Below are positions 7,874 to 16,087 of a DNA stretch of 64,000 bases, piece after piece. The position numbers were made by a program, and so were the translations under genes. Location of the stretch: the NCBI GenBank assembly GCA_965657085.1, contig CBFHND010000015.1, forward strand, positions 1 to 64,000, in the 5' to 3' direction. Position 1 is the stretch's first letter. Each line of letters begins with the position of its first letter. Under the pieces are notes generated by a model. That model made no database searches. It saw only the letters and a list, made by a program, of their open reading frames with translations, and was not told the DNA's origin. Source of the DNA: CBFHND01 sp965657085. GTDB taxonomy: Bacteria > Pseudomonadota > Alphaproteobacteria > Rhodobacterales > Rhodobacteraceae.

Positions 7874-7939
7874 GCCGCCATATTCCACTGGAAACGGCGC
7901 GATTCTGCGCTGCGGCACATATGGATAACGGAGGCTTGC

Positions 7940-9220
7940 ATGGCACTGGACACTGGCATCGCGCAATACGACGCACCCGAAAAGGACCTTTACGAGGTCG
8001 GTGAAATGCCCCCCATGGGCTATGTTCCCAAGAAGATGTACGCGTGGGCGATCCGCCGCGAACGCCACGGTGAGCCCGACACAGCCATGCAGCAGGAAGT
8101 GGTGGACGTGCCCACGCTGGACAGCCACGAGGTGCTGGTTCTGGTGATGGCGGCGGGCGTCAACTACAACGGCGTCTGGGCGTCGCTTGGCAAGCCGATC
8201 AGCCCCTTTGATGGCCACGGCCAGCCGTTCCACATCGCAGGCTCCGATGCCTCGGGCATTGTCTGGGCCGTGGGCGACAAGGTAAAACGCTGGAAAGTGG
8301 GCGACGAGGTCGTGATCCACTGCAACCAGGACGACGGCGACGACGAACATTGCAATGGCGGCGACCCGATGTATTCCGACAGCCAGCGCATCTGGGGCTA
8401 TGAAACCCCCGATGGGTCGTTCGCGCAGTTCACCAACGTGCAGGCACAGCAGTTGATGCCGCGGCCCAAGCATCTGACATGGGAAGAGGCGGCGTGTTAC
8501 ACGCTGACGTTGGCCACCGCGTACCGGATGCTGTTCGGCCACGAACCGCACGATCTGAAACCTGGCCAGAACGTTCTGGTCTGGGGCGCGTCAGGTGGTC
8601 TGGGGTCTTATGCGATCCAGCTGATCAACACCGCGGGCGCGAATGCCATCGGCGTGATTTCGGATGAATCCAAGCGCGATTTCGTCATGGGTCTGGGTGC
8701 CAAGGGCGTGCTGAACCGCAAAGATTTCAACTGCTGGGGCCAATTGCCCACGGTGAACACGCCGGAATATGCCGACTGGTTCAAGGAAGCACGCAAGTTC
8801 GGCAAAGCAATCTGGGACATCACGGGCAAGGGCGTGAACGTCGATATGGTGTTCGAACACCCCGGCGAGGCGACGTTCCCTGTGTCCACCTTCGTGGTGA
8901 AAAAGGGCGGCATGGTCGTGATCTGCGCGGGCACCTCCGGGTTCAACCTGACGTTTGACGTGCGCTACATGTGGATGCACCAGAAGCGTCTGCAGGGCAG
9001 CCACTTTGCCCACCTCAAGCAGGCGTCGGCCGCCAACCAGCTGATGCTGGAGCGTCGTCTTGATCCGTGCATGTCCGAAGTGTTCACATGGGCCGACCTG
9101 CCCGAGGCGCACATGAAGATGCTGCGCAACGAACACAAGCCCGGCAACATGTCGGTGCTGGTTCAGGCGCCGAAGACCGGGTTGCGCACTGTTGAGGATT
9201 GCCTCGACGCGCAGGGGTAA
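7940..9220 (+). CDS. ccr: crotonyl-CoA carboxylase/reductase
   Basis: A 426-residue medium-chain dehydrogenase/reductase family enzyme that reductively carboxylates crotonyl-CoA to (2S)-ethylmalonyl-CoA with NADPH and CO2, the signature step of the ethylmalonyl-CoA pathway. Visible features: GVNYNGVWASLGKP near 73-86, the family GSDASGIVWAVGD, the nucleotide-binding VWGASGGLGSYAIQL near 215, and the C-terminal DVRYMWMHQKRLQGSHF region that shapes the CO2 and CoA site. Length is full. GGAGG precedes the ATG at ideal distance, and an intrinsic terminator follows the stop, so it is probably a single-gene transcript. Confidence 0.95.
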   Translation: MALDTGIAQYDAPEKDLYEVGEMPPMGYVPKKMYAWAIRRERHGEPDTAMQQEVVDVPTLDSHEVLVLVMAAGVNYNGVWASLGKPISPFDGHGQPFHIAGSDASGIVWAVGDKVKRWKVGDEVVIHCNQDDGDDEHCNGGDPMYSDSQRIWGYETPDGSFAQFTNVQAQQLMPRPKHLTWEEAACYTLTLATAYRMLFGHEPHDLKPGQNVLVWGASGGLGSYAIQLINTAGANAIGVISDESKRDFVMGLGAKGVLNRKDFNCWGQLPTVNTPEYADWFKEARKFGKAIWDITGKGVNVDMVFEHPGEATFPVSTFVVKKGGMVVICAGTSGFNLTFDVRYMWMHQKRLQGSHFAHLKQASAANQLMLERRLDPCMSEVFTWADLPEAHMKMLRNEHKPGNMSVLVQAPKTGLRTVEDCLDAQG

Positions 9221-9250
9221 CCCTCGAACACGCATATAAGAAGAGTGTTG

Positions 9251-9285
9251 CGCCCGCGAATCACCCAAGGTGATGCGGGCGTTTT
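9251..9285 (+). terminator. intrinsic terminator after ccr
   Basis: CGCCCGC (9251-9257) pairs with GCGGGCG (9275-9281), and ATCACC (9260-9265) with GGTGAT (9269-9274), leaving a CAA loop and a two-base bulge. The stem is followed directly by TTTT. It lies 30 bases past the ccr stop. Confidence 0.8.
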
Positions 9286-9365
9286 GCGTTTCAGGCGGCA
9301 ATCTTTTTAGATTCAAACACTTAAGAATCCGGCCCTCACTATTTCCGGGGAGTAACAATACGCGA

Positions 9366-9379
9366 ATTTCTTAAGAAAT
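9366..9379. promoter_or_regulatory. 14-bp perfect palindrome before the quorum-sensing operon
   Basis: ATTTCTTAAGAAAT is a perfect palindrome, 22 bases upstream of the CtrA-like box and about 60 upstream of the first gene. A second CTTAAG occurs at 9320-9325 in the same gap. This may be a regulator site or simply part of an AT-rich promoter. Confidence 0.35.
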
Positions 9380-9400
9380 ATCGCTCATGCTATAGTTGTA

Positions 9401-9416
9401 TTAACCATTCGTTAAC
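9401..9416 (+). promoter_or_regulatory. CtrA-type binding site
   Basis: TTAA-CCATTCG-TTAAC matches the full CtrA consensus TTAA-N7-TTAAC exactly. It lies 21 bases before the start of the 68-residue gene that leads into luxR, so it falls in the promoter or leader of the quorum-sensing operon. In Dinoroseobacter quorum sensing and CtrA are known to be linked; here the site suggests control of luxR by CtrA. Confidence 0.6.
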
Positions 9417-9436
9417 CAACTGGAAGTGAATCTAAC

Positions 9437-9643
9437 ATGAGAAGTGACTGGATTTTGGATGTTCTGACGGACCTCAAGACTTTCGCGCGGGCCAATGGCT
9501 TGCCAGCGCTGGCCGAGCAGCTGGATGACACGGCAATTGTCGCGATGGCTGAGATCTCCGCCTTGAACGAAAGGACGGCAGGCAACAACCATGACGAAGA
9601 CCTCTCAGTTGGAAGCTATTTTGGAGGAACTGGAGCGCTCTGA
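9437..9643 (+). CDS. 68-residue protein overlapping luxR
   Basis: A small acidic protein beginning MRSDWILDVLTDLKTFA with a motif GLPALAEQLDDTAIVAMAEI, all helical in appearance. The start at 9437 fits the promoter-proximal position directly after the CtrA-like box. Its last 53 bases overlap the luxR start in another frame, so the two are translationally linked. The helical core (about residues 6-46) looks conserved in character while the overlapped tail does not, which suggests that only the core matters. Function unknown; possibly a small modulator of the LuxR protein. Confidence 0.6.
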   Translation: MRSDWILDVLTDLKTFARANGLPALAEQLDDTAIVAMAEISALNERTAGNNHDEDLSVGSYFGGTGAL

Positions 9644-10310
9644 TACGCTTGAGGCCTTACAGGAGGCCATCGAGACCCTGCGCGATTTATGCAGGATCGA
9701 CCACATGGTCTATCACTGGGTCGACAGCGCCGGGGACCAATATGGCTGCGGGACTTACTCGGACGACTGGCGTGACCGCTATATTGAACAGAATTACCTG
9801 CGGGTCGATCCGGTTATCATAGGCTGTTACCAGCGCTTTCATCCGGTGGATTGGAAACGCCTTGATTGGTCGAGCAAGGCGGCCCGGGCCTTTCAGGCAG
9901 AGGCCATCAACTACGGGGTCGGCAATCAGGGGTTCTCGGTGCCGATCCGCGGCCCGAACGGCCAATTCGCCCTGTTTACCGTTTCCCATTCCTGTGACGA
10001 CCAGACATGGGCGGACTTTACCGAAACGCACCGGCGCGATTTGATCCTGATCGCGCATTGCTTCAACCAGAAGGCATTGGATTTCGAACCGGACCGGACC
10101 CCGGAACAGTCACAATCCCTGTCCCCCCGCGAAGTGGATGCGATGACATTCCTTGCCATGGGCTACAGCCGCAGCCAGGTGGCCGAGACCCTGTCGATCT
10201 CGGAACACACGCTGCGGGTCTATATCGAAAGCGCCCGGTTCAAGCTGGGCGCGATGAACACAACCCACGCCGTGGCCCGCGCGCTTAGTCGCGGTTTGAT
10301 TGTTGTTTGA
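9591..10310 (+). CDS. LuxR-family quorum-sensing regulator
   Basis: A 239-residue transcription factor with an N-terminal autoinducer-binding domain (about residues 10-165) and a C-terminal LuxR helix-turn-helix (about 175-235). The ligand-pocket hallmarks are visible: W and Y residues in HMVYHWVDSAG, the YIEQNYLRVDPV motif near 65-76 and FSVPIRGPNGQFALFTVS. The HTH reads LSPREVDAMTFLAMGYS then SISEHTLRVYIESARFKLG, with the conserved Glu, Gly and Leu. The luxI synthase starts 112 bases downstream on the same strand, so this is the cognate receptor. Confidence 0.9.
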   Translation: MTKTSQLEAILEELERSDTLEALQEAIETLRDLCRIDHMVYHWVDSAGDQYGCGTYSDDWRDRYIEQNYLRVDPVIIGCYQRFHPVDWKRLDWSSKAARAFQAEAINYGVGNQGFSVPIRGPNGQFALFTVSHSCDDQTWADFTETHRRDLILIAHCFNQKALDFEPDRTPEQSQSLSPREVDAMTFLAMGYSRSQVAETLSISEHTLRVYIESARFKLGAMNTTHAVARALSRGLIVV

Positions 10311-10422
10311 CGGTGTGTTGCACCTTTAGATTGCAAAGCGTACGCTCGTAGGTCTAAAAATTTACACATGTCCAGATAGGTTCTGATCAGTCCCTCGAAC
10401 GGTCTGACAAGGAGTTCTTTAC

Positions 10423-11067
10423 ATGTTGCACTACATTTATGCCGACCAAATGCACCTTTTCCCAAAGCTTGCCGATGCGATGTTTCGCGACCGCGCAGAT
10501 CAGTTCAAGACGCGTCTTGGCTGGGATGTGACGGTCGATGCGGACGGGTTTGAGCGTGACGAATATGACGATGTGGCGCTCAACCCGCTGTACGTGATCT
10601 GGGAAACGCCTGAGGGCGGCCATGGTGGATCCATGCGGTTCTTGCCCACGACGGGGCGTACCATGGTCAACGACCATTTTGCCAACCTGATGGGCGGGGG
10701 CACCATCACCAGCCCGGTGATCTGGGAATGCACCCGGTTTTGCCTTGCCCGCAACGCCCCTTCGACCGTCGCCGGCGCGTTGATGCTGGGCGGTGGTGAG
10801 ATCATGCAGAACTTTGGCATCGAACATTTTGTCGGTGTTTTCGACGCGCGCATGGTGCGCATTTACCGCATGATTGGATCGTCGCCCGAGGTGCTGGGCA
10901 GTGCCGGAGAAGGGCGCGACCAGATCAGTGTCGGTCTGTGGCACTTTGCCCCCGATGCGCAACGCGCCGTGGCCAAGCGCGCGGGCATTTCACCTGCTCT
11001 GTCGCGGCTGTGGTTCACCCGTGCCTTTGGCGCCGAAACGCCATTGCAACTGGCCAAGGCGGGCTGA
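10423..11067 (+). CDS. acyl-homoserine-lactone synthase (LuxI family)
   Basis: A 214-residue autoinducer synthase making N-acyl-homoserine lactone from S-adenosylmethionine and an acyl carrier protein-linked fatty acid. The invariant residues are all in place: Arg24, Phe28, Trp34, Asp46 and Asp49, then SMRFLPTTG near 70-78, and Glu102 and Arg105 in WECTRF. AAGGAG precedes the ATG. The gap to luxR holds an 8-bp GCGTACGC palindrome (10338-10345) but no clear lux box. The acyl chain length cannot be read from the sequence. Confidence 0.93.
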   Translation: MLHYIYADQMHLFPKLADAMFRDRADQFKTRLGWDVTVDADGFERDEYDDVALNPLYVIWETPEGGHGGSMRFLPTTGRTMVNDHFANLMGGGTITSPVIWECTRFCLARNAPSTVAGALMLGGGEIMQNFGIEHFVGVFDARMVRIYRMIGSSPEVLGSAGEGRDQISVGLWHFAPDAQRAVAKRAGISPALSRLWFTRAFGAETPLQLAKAG

Positions 11068-11116
11068 GGTCACCACACCTCTGGTCATGGTCGCACGGCG
11101 CGCGTAGGGTCGCGCC

Positions 11117-12652
11117 ATGACCGTGCCCACCCTTACATTTTCCGACGATCAGGCCTCGGCCTATGATGCGGTGACCGACCTTTTGCGGGGGGCGGGCGTT
11201 GATCTGGACGATCAGCTTTTGACGCCGCCCACCAGCAAGGCCGCATCGGTGATGGCGGTGACCGGCAAGGCGGGATCGGGCAAGACGATGCTGCTGGCCG
11301 AGCTTTACAAGGCGCTGGAAGAGGCGGGCGTCGAGGTGGTGTCGGGCGATTATGAATCCCGCAAGAAACGCGACAGGCGCACGCTGGCGATCCTGGCCCC
11401 AACCAACAAGGCCGCCAGCGTTCTGCGCCTGCGCGGCGTGCCCGCGACGACCATTCACCGCATCCTTTATACGCCGGTCTATGATCCCGAATACGAACGC
11501 ATTGCCGAATGGCTGGCGGGCAATGGCGAACGGCCAGAGATCGAGGGGCTGACCGATCAGGCGCTGGACCGCGCGCACGCATTTTTCCAGTCCAACAAAT
11601 CCATTCCCGGTGCGCTGGCCGCCGCAGGCCTGCGGGGCAGTGATTTCATCACCGGCTGGAAACGCCGGGAAGAACCGCTTGATATCGGGTTTGTCGATGA
11701 ATCCTCGATGCTGGATGACAAGCAGTTCGAGGACCTCAAGGAAATCTTTCCCACGCTCTTGTTGTTTGGCGACCCCGCGCAGCTGGCCCCGGTGAACCAA
11801 TCGGGGACCATGGTGTTCGACCGATTGCCCAAGACGCGCGTGATGAACCTGTCGCGCATCCACCGGCAGGACGCGGACAACCCGATCCTCGATCTGGCGC
11901 ATGCGTTGTCTGATCCCGCGTTGGAGTTTCAGGATTTCGAACGCATGATCGAAGATACCGCCAAACGCGATGACCGCGTGGTCTGGGGCCAGCGGGTGGA
12001 GGTGGACCTGATGGCGCGCAGCCCGGTTCTGGTCTGGCGCAATGCCACCCGCATCCGCCTGATCAACGCCTTTCGCAGCGTCTATGGCGCGCCCGAGGAT
12101 GCGTTGATCGAAGGCGAGCCGTTGATTTGCGACGGCATCGAATTGCCCATGAAACACCGCAAGAAGCGGTTGGACCTTGAGGCGCGGGGGCTGATCAAGG
12201 GCGCGCAGGTGATCTATCTGGGGGAAGGGCGCAAGCCGGGGTTTTCACGCCTGCACGTGATGGGGGCCGAGGACCCGCAGGTGAGTGCGGCGTCGATCGT
12301 GAAGATCGAAAAGCCGGACGAAGAAGAACCCTTTATCCCCTTTGCCGCGCGCATGGGGGCCACGTTTCTGCATGGATCGGCGGTGACCATCCACAAGGCG
12401 CAAGGCTCGCAATGGGACACGGTGCAGGTGTTCGCGCCCGATCTGTTCGTGGCCGCGCGCATGGGCCGGGTGGAGGCAGGCCAGCCCCTGTGGAAGCGTC
12501 TGGCCTATGTTGCCATCACCCGCGCGCAGGAGCGCCTGATCTGGGTGGTGCGCAATCGGCTGTCCAAACCCACGGAACCCCTGCGCGTGGACGATCTGCG
12601 TGTCGCCACCGCACCGACCCTGACCCTGACCGAACCGGAGGCTGCGCCATGA
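11117..12652 (+). CDS. RecD-like DNA helicase (superfamily 1)
   Basis: A 511-residue ATP-dependent helicase of the RecD/exonuclease V alpha type. Walker A is GKAGSGKT at 50-57, then LAPTNKAASVLR (motif Ia), the Walker B equivalent FVDESSML near 192-199, GDPAQLAPV (motif III), and C-terminal VTIHKAQGSQW and YVAITRAQERL (motifs V and VI). It lacks the RecB/RecC partners and the long N-terminal region of RecD2, so it is a stand-alone helicase. Its stop overlaps the start of the SDR gene (ATGA), making a two-gene operon. Confidence 0.85.
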   Translation: MTVPTLTFSDDQASAYDAVTDLLRGAGVDLDDQLLTPPTSKAASVMAVTGKAGSGKTMLLAELYKALEEAGVEVVSGDYESRKKRDRRTLAILAPTNKAASVLRLRGVPATTIHRILYTPVYDPEYERIAEWLAGNGERPEIEGLTDQALDRAHAFFQSNKSIPGALAAAGLRGSDFITGWKRREEPLDIGFVDESSMLDDKQFEDLKEIFPTLLLFGDPAQLAPVNQSGTMVFDRLPKTRVMNLSRIHRQDADNPILDLAHALSDPALEFQDFERMIEDTAKRDDRVVWGQRVEVDLMARSPVLVWRNATRIRLINAFRSVYGAPEDALIEGEPLICDGIELPMKHRKKRLDLEARGLIKGAQVIYLGEGRKPGFSRLHVMGAEDPQVSAASIVKIEKPDEEEPFIPFAARMGATFLHGSAVTIHKAQGSQWDTVQVFAPDLFVAARMGRVEAGQPLWKRLAYVAITRAQERLIWVVRNRLSKPTEPLRVDDLRVATAPTLTLTEPEAAP

Positions 12653-13359
12653 CCCAAACCATCCTGATCACCGGCGCCAGTTCCGGCATTGGCCGCGCCA
12701 CGGCGGAGCTGTTCCTGTCCGAAGGCTGGGTCGTCGGGGCGCTGGCACGACGGGCGGACAAGCTGTCGGAGATTGCCCACGCCAACGTCATTCACCTACC
12801 CGCCGATGTCACGGATGCCGCAGCGATGCGCGCAGCGTTCAAGACCTTTACCGATCAAGCCGGGCGGCTTGATGTGCTGTTCAACAACGCGGGCATTTTC
12901 GGGCAAGCTGCGCCCATTGACGAGGTGCCGCTGGACGTGTGGGCCGATGTTCTGAATGTCAACGTGAACGGTATGTTCATCGCGGCCCAACTGGCCTTTG
13001 GCCAGATGCGCCATCAATCGCCGCGCGGCGGGAGGATCATCAACAACGGCTCGATCTCGGCCTATACGCCGCGCGAGAACTCGATCTGTTACACCACGAC
13101 CAAACACGCGATCACCGGCATGACCAAGACGCTTGCACTGGATGGGCGGGCCTTTGACATTGCCTGCGGGCAGATCGACATCGGCAATGCCGAAAGTGAG
13201 ATGGTCGCCAACCTCAAGGCGCGCCAGCCCGACATGCACACCATGGACGTGGCCCATGCCGCACAGGCTGTGATGAACATGGCCAGCCTGCCGTTGTCGG
13301 CCAACGTGCTGTTTCAGACGATCATGGCGACCAACATGCCCTACGTCGGGCGTGGCTAG
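12649..13359 (+). CDS. short-chain dehydrogenase/reductase
   Basis: A 236-residue classical SDR oxidoreductase. The nucleotide site is TGASSGIG at residues 8-15, NNAG lies near 83-86, and the catalytic pair is the YTTTK in SICYTTTKHA with the upstream Ser of NGSISAY. An Arg-Arg after the second strand (LARRADK) suggests NADP preference. The start overlaps the helicase stop. The substrate is unknown; the convergent downstream gene ends in the same bases as its stop. Confidence 0.88.
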   Translation: MTQTILITGASSGIGRATAELFLSEGWVVGALARRADKLSEIAHANVIHLPADVTDAAAMRAAFKTFTDQAGRLDVLFNNAGIFGQAAPIDEVPLDVWADVLNVNVNGMFIAAQLAFGQMRHQSPRGGRIINNGSISAYTPRENSICYTTTKHAITGMTKTLALDGRAFDIACGQIDIGNAESEMVANLKARQPDMHTMDVAHAAQAVMNMASLPLSANVLFQTIMATNMPYVGRG

Positions 13360-14114
13360 TTGCGGAAGATGCTGAAGGCCGCGGAGGCGCCCCAGCCCGC
13401 CGCGATGGCGATGGCGAGCGACATCAACCCGTAAAGCATCGGCTGTTGGCGCGACAGGGTGAAGAGCCAGCGCTCCAGCCCGACTTTGCGCACGTCGATG
13501 CTGGTCTGGTAGCTGGAAATCACCTGACCGTCGCGGGTCAGGAAAATGCGGGTGGCATAGTCGCCCTCGGTCAGGGCGGCGGGCAACCGGATGTTGGCGC
13601 GGAACAGGGTCTGTTCGTCCACGATCACTTGTTCCTGCAACAGTTGGTACTGGTCGGCATCGCCACGGATACGGATCAGGGCCTCGGTAAAACTGGCGGC
13701 GTCGCTGATGGTCATGGGGGCGCCCACCGACCGGATGGCACGGGGGATCGACACCTTGTAACGCAGGTCCTCGACATTACTGAGAGCCTGAAACAGGGGG
13801 GCGGATGTGGCGACGGCATAGAAACTGGGTGCTTCATCAACCTCGACGGCGTCGGTGTTGATCCAGATGCCAAAGCGTTTTTCCTTGCGGCGCACGGTGA
13901 TCGGCTCGGAGGGGCCAGCCACGGTGATCACCACTTGAAGCGGTGGGCCATCGGGAATGGGGCCTTCGCGTTTGACCGCGCCAAAGATCAGGATTTCGGA
14001 GCCATCAAAGCTGGTGGTGATCGCCACCTCGTCGCTGGAGAGGCCCAGAACCACCTCTTCGCTGGCCAGTGGCGTGGCCATGAGCGCCAGCAAGAGGAGC
14101 ATCCGGCCCAGCAT
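13356..14114 (-). CDS. TIGR02186 family membrane-anchored protein
   Basis: A 252-residue protein with an N-terminal signal sequence (MLGRMLLLLALMATPLASE), a periplasmic beta-rich body (for example VVLGLSSDEVAITTSFDGSE and GIWINTDAVEV) and one membrane helix near residues 225-245. This is the alphaproteobacterial TIGR02186 type found next to TauE/SafE permeases; the molecular role is unknown. The upstream permease stop overlaps its start, so the pair is co-translated and likely works together at the inner membrane. Confidence 0.8.
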   Translation of the reverse strand: MLGRMLLLLALMATPLASEEVVLGLSSDEVAITTSFDGSEILIFGAVKREGPIPDGPPLQVVITVAGPSEPITVRRKEKRFGIWINTDAVEVDEAPSFYAVATSAPLFQALSNVEDLRYKVSIPRAIRSVGAPMTISDAASFTEALIRIRGDADQYQLLQEQVIVDEQTLFRANIRLPAALTEGDYATRIFLTRDGQVISSYQTSIDVRKVGLERWLFTLSRQQPMLYGLMSLAIAIAAGWGASAAFSIFRN

Positions 14115-15031
14115 CAGTGACCCCCCGCAGCACCAAGCGAGTAAAGCTCGGACGGCATGACCAGAAGATCAAGGGCCAGTTTGCCACTGACCAGAAGCAC
14201 CATCAGCGCCAGCAGGATGCGCAATTGTTCGGCCTTCATGCGCACCCCGATACGGGTGCCGATCTGTGCGCCGATCACGCCACCCACCAGCAACAGCACG
14301 GCCAGTACCACATCAACGGTAAAGTTGGTGGTGGCGTGCAGCATGGTGGTGAAGGCAGTGACAAAGATGATCTGAAAAAGCGAGGTGCCCACCACGACCT
14401 TGGTTGGCATCCCCAGCAGGTAAATCATCGCAGGCACCATGATGAACCCGCCACCAACACCCATGATCGCGGCCAGAATACCCACGGACAGACCCACCAG
14501 AAGCGGGGGAATGACCGAGATGTAAAGGCCCGACACCCGGAAGCGCATCTTGAACGGTAGCTTGTGCACTAGTCCGTGTTTGCGCCGGGTGGGCTTGGCG
14601 GTGCCCTTGGCCGTCTTGCGGATGGCGTTGAGGCTTTCGATAAACATCAGCCCGCCGATCACGCCCAGAAAGACGACGTAACACAGCCGCACCAGCAGAT
14701 CGACCTGACCCAACGCCTTGAGATGGTTGAAGACCACGACGCCGAGGGCCGCGCCCACGAGGCCGCCGATCAACAGCACCGTTCCCATTTTCAGGTCCAC
14801 GGTCTTTCGTCGCAAATGCGCCAGCACGCCGGAAAAGGACGAGGCCACGATCTGGTTGGCTTCGGTGGCAACGGCCACGGCAGGGGGGATACCGATGAAG
14901 AACAACAGGGGCGTCATCAAGAACCCGCCGCCAACGCCGAACATGCCAGACAGTATGCCCACCATCCCGCCCAGTCCCAAAAGCAGGAAGGCGTTGACCG
15001 ATACTTCGGCAATGGGCAGATAGATTTGCAT
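14114..15031 (-). CDS. TauE/SafE family sulfite/anion exporter
   Basis: A 305-residue integral membrane protein with seven or eight hydrophobic segments. The two family repeats are clear: GMFGVGGGFLMTPLL near residues 29-43 and IMGVGGGFIMVPAMIYLLG near 187-205, each with following A/P-rich helices. Members export sulfite, sulfoacetate or other organosulfur anions. It precedes the TIGR02186 gene in a two-gene operon. The actual substrate is not indicated by local context. Confidence 0.85.
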   Translation of the reverse strand: MQIYLPIAEVSVNAFLLLGLGGMVGILSGMFGVGGGFLMTPLLFFIGIPPAVAVATEANQIVASSFSGVLAHLRRKTVDLKMGTVLLIGGLVGAALGVVVFNHLKALGQVDLLVRLCYVVFLGVIGGLMFIESLNAIRKTAKGTAKPTRRKHGLVHKLPFKMRFRVSGLYISVIPPLLVGLSVGILAAIMGVGGGFIMVPAMIYLLGMPTKVVVGTSLFQIIFVTAFTTMLHATTNFTVDVVLAVLLLVGGVIGAQIGTRIGVRMKAEQLRILLALMVLLVSGKLALDLLVMPSELYSLGAAGGH

Positions 15032-15118
15032 GACCCTGTTTGGCCCTGTGCGCAGGTAAAATCAATATGTCATGCTGCCACGCAGCGATCAGGCCTGATC
15101 AACGAGGGCAAACTGGAC

Positions 15119-16087
15119 TCATCTTTCCTTGACGTATGGCTCGCCGCCTGCGCGTGGCGGGATGGCCTTTCCGACAAAGCCGGCAAGGATGATCACCGTC
15201 ATGATATAAGGCAGTGCGCCCAGCAACTGGCCCTGCACGCGCATGCCGGTCAGCGCGGTAATCACGTCGGGCCGCGTTTCCAATGCACCGAAAAGGCCAA
15301 AGAGCAGGGTGGCGTAAAGCGCGTGCCATGGCCGCCATTTTGCAAAGATCAGCGCGGCCAGTGCGATGAACCCGCGCCCGGCGCTCATGTCCTTGACGAA
15401 ACCCGCTTGCAACGCGGTCGACAGATACGCGCCCGCGATGCCGCAAAGCACGCCGCAGATGGCCACGGCCGCATAGCGCAGGCCGACCACGGATACGCCA
15501 GCCGTATCCACGGCAGCGGGGTTTTCACCCACGGCGCGCAGGCGCAGGCCAAAGCGGGTGCGAAAGAGGATGAACCACGTGGCAGGCACGGCGGCAAAAG
15601 CGAGATACACGAGGATGGAATGGCCCGAAATCAGTTCGGAATAGACGGGGCCGAAGATTGGGATCGACGCAGAGGCGTCAGCAAAGGGCAGATCGATCGG
15701 ACCAAAACGTGCACCCCCCACAAGCGACGGTGTGCGCCCGCCCTGTTGGAACCAGTCCTGCGCGATCAGCACGGTCATGCCCGCCGCCAGAAAGTTGATC
15801 GCCACGCCCGAGATCAACTGGTTGCCCCGAAAAGTGATCGAGGCCACGCCGTGCAGCGCGCTGAGCGCCAGCGACGCGCCGATGCCCGCCAGAAGACCCA
15901 GCCAGACCGAGCCGGAGAGGGCCGCGATGGCTGCGGAAAAGAAGGCGGCGGCCAGCATCTTGCCTTCAAGCCCGATGTCGAAGATGCCGGCGCGTTCCGA
16001 AAAGAGGCCCGCAAGGCAAGCCAGCAGCAGCGGCGTGGCAAGGCGTACGGTGCTGTCGAGAAGCTGGATGAGGGTCAGGAAATCCAT
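15119..16087 (-). CDS. nucleoside ABC transporter permease (second)
   Basis: A 322-residue inner-membrane permease of the BMP/CUT2-like nucleoside importer family, with about eight hydrophobic helices and the family motif ERAGIFDIGLEGKML near residues 27-41. The cytoplasmic loop contains RAVGENPAAVDTAGV, the EAA-like contact site for the ATPase. It overlaps the first permease (TGATG junction) and completes the order binding protein, ATPase, permease, permease. Confidence 0.88.
   Translation of the reverse strand: MDFLTLIQLLDSTVRLATPLLLACLAGLFSERAGIFDIGLEGKMLAAAFFSAAIAALSGSVWLGLLAGIGASLALSALHGVASITFRGNQLISGVAINFLAAGMTVLIAQDWFQQGGRTPSLVGGARFGPIDLPFADASASIPIFGPVYSELISGHSILVYLAFAAVPATWFILFRTRFGLRLRAVGENPAAVDTAGVSVVGLRYAAVAICGVLCGIAGAYLSTALQAGFVKDMSAGRGFIALAALIFAKWRPWHALYATLLFGLFGALETRPDVITALTGMRVQGQLLGALPYIMTVIILAGFVGKAIPPRAGGEPYVKER

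Noticed and set aside
10311..10422. A lux box upstream of luxI
   Set aside because: Only an 8-bp GCGTACGC palindrome is visible; no 18-20 bp dyad of lux-box type could be made out.
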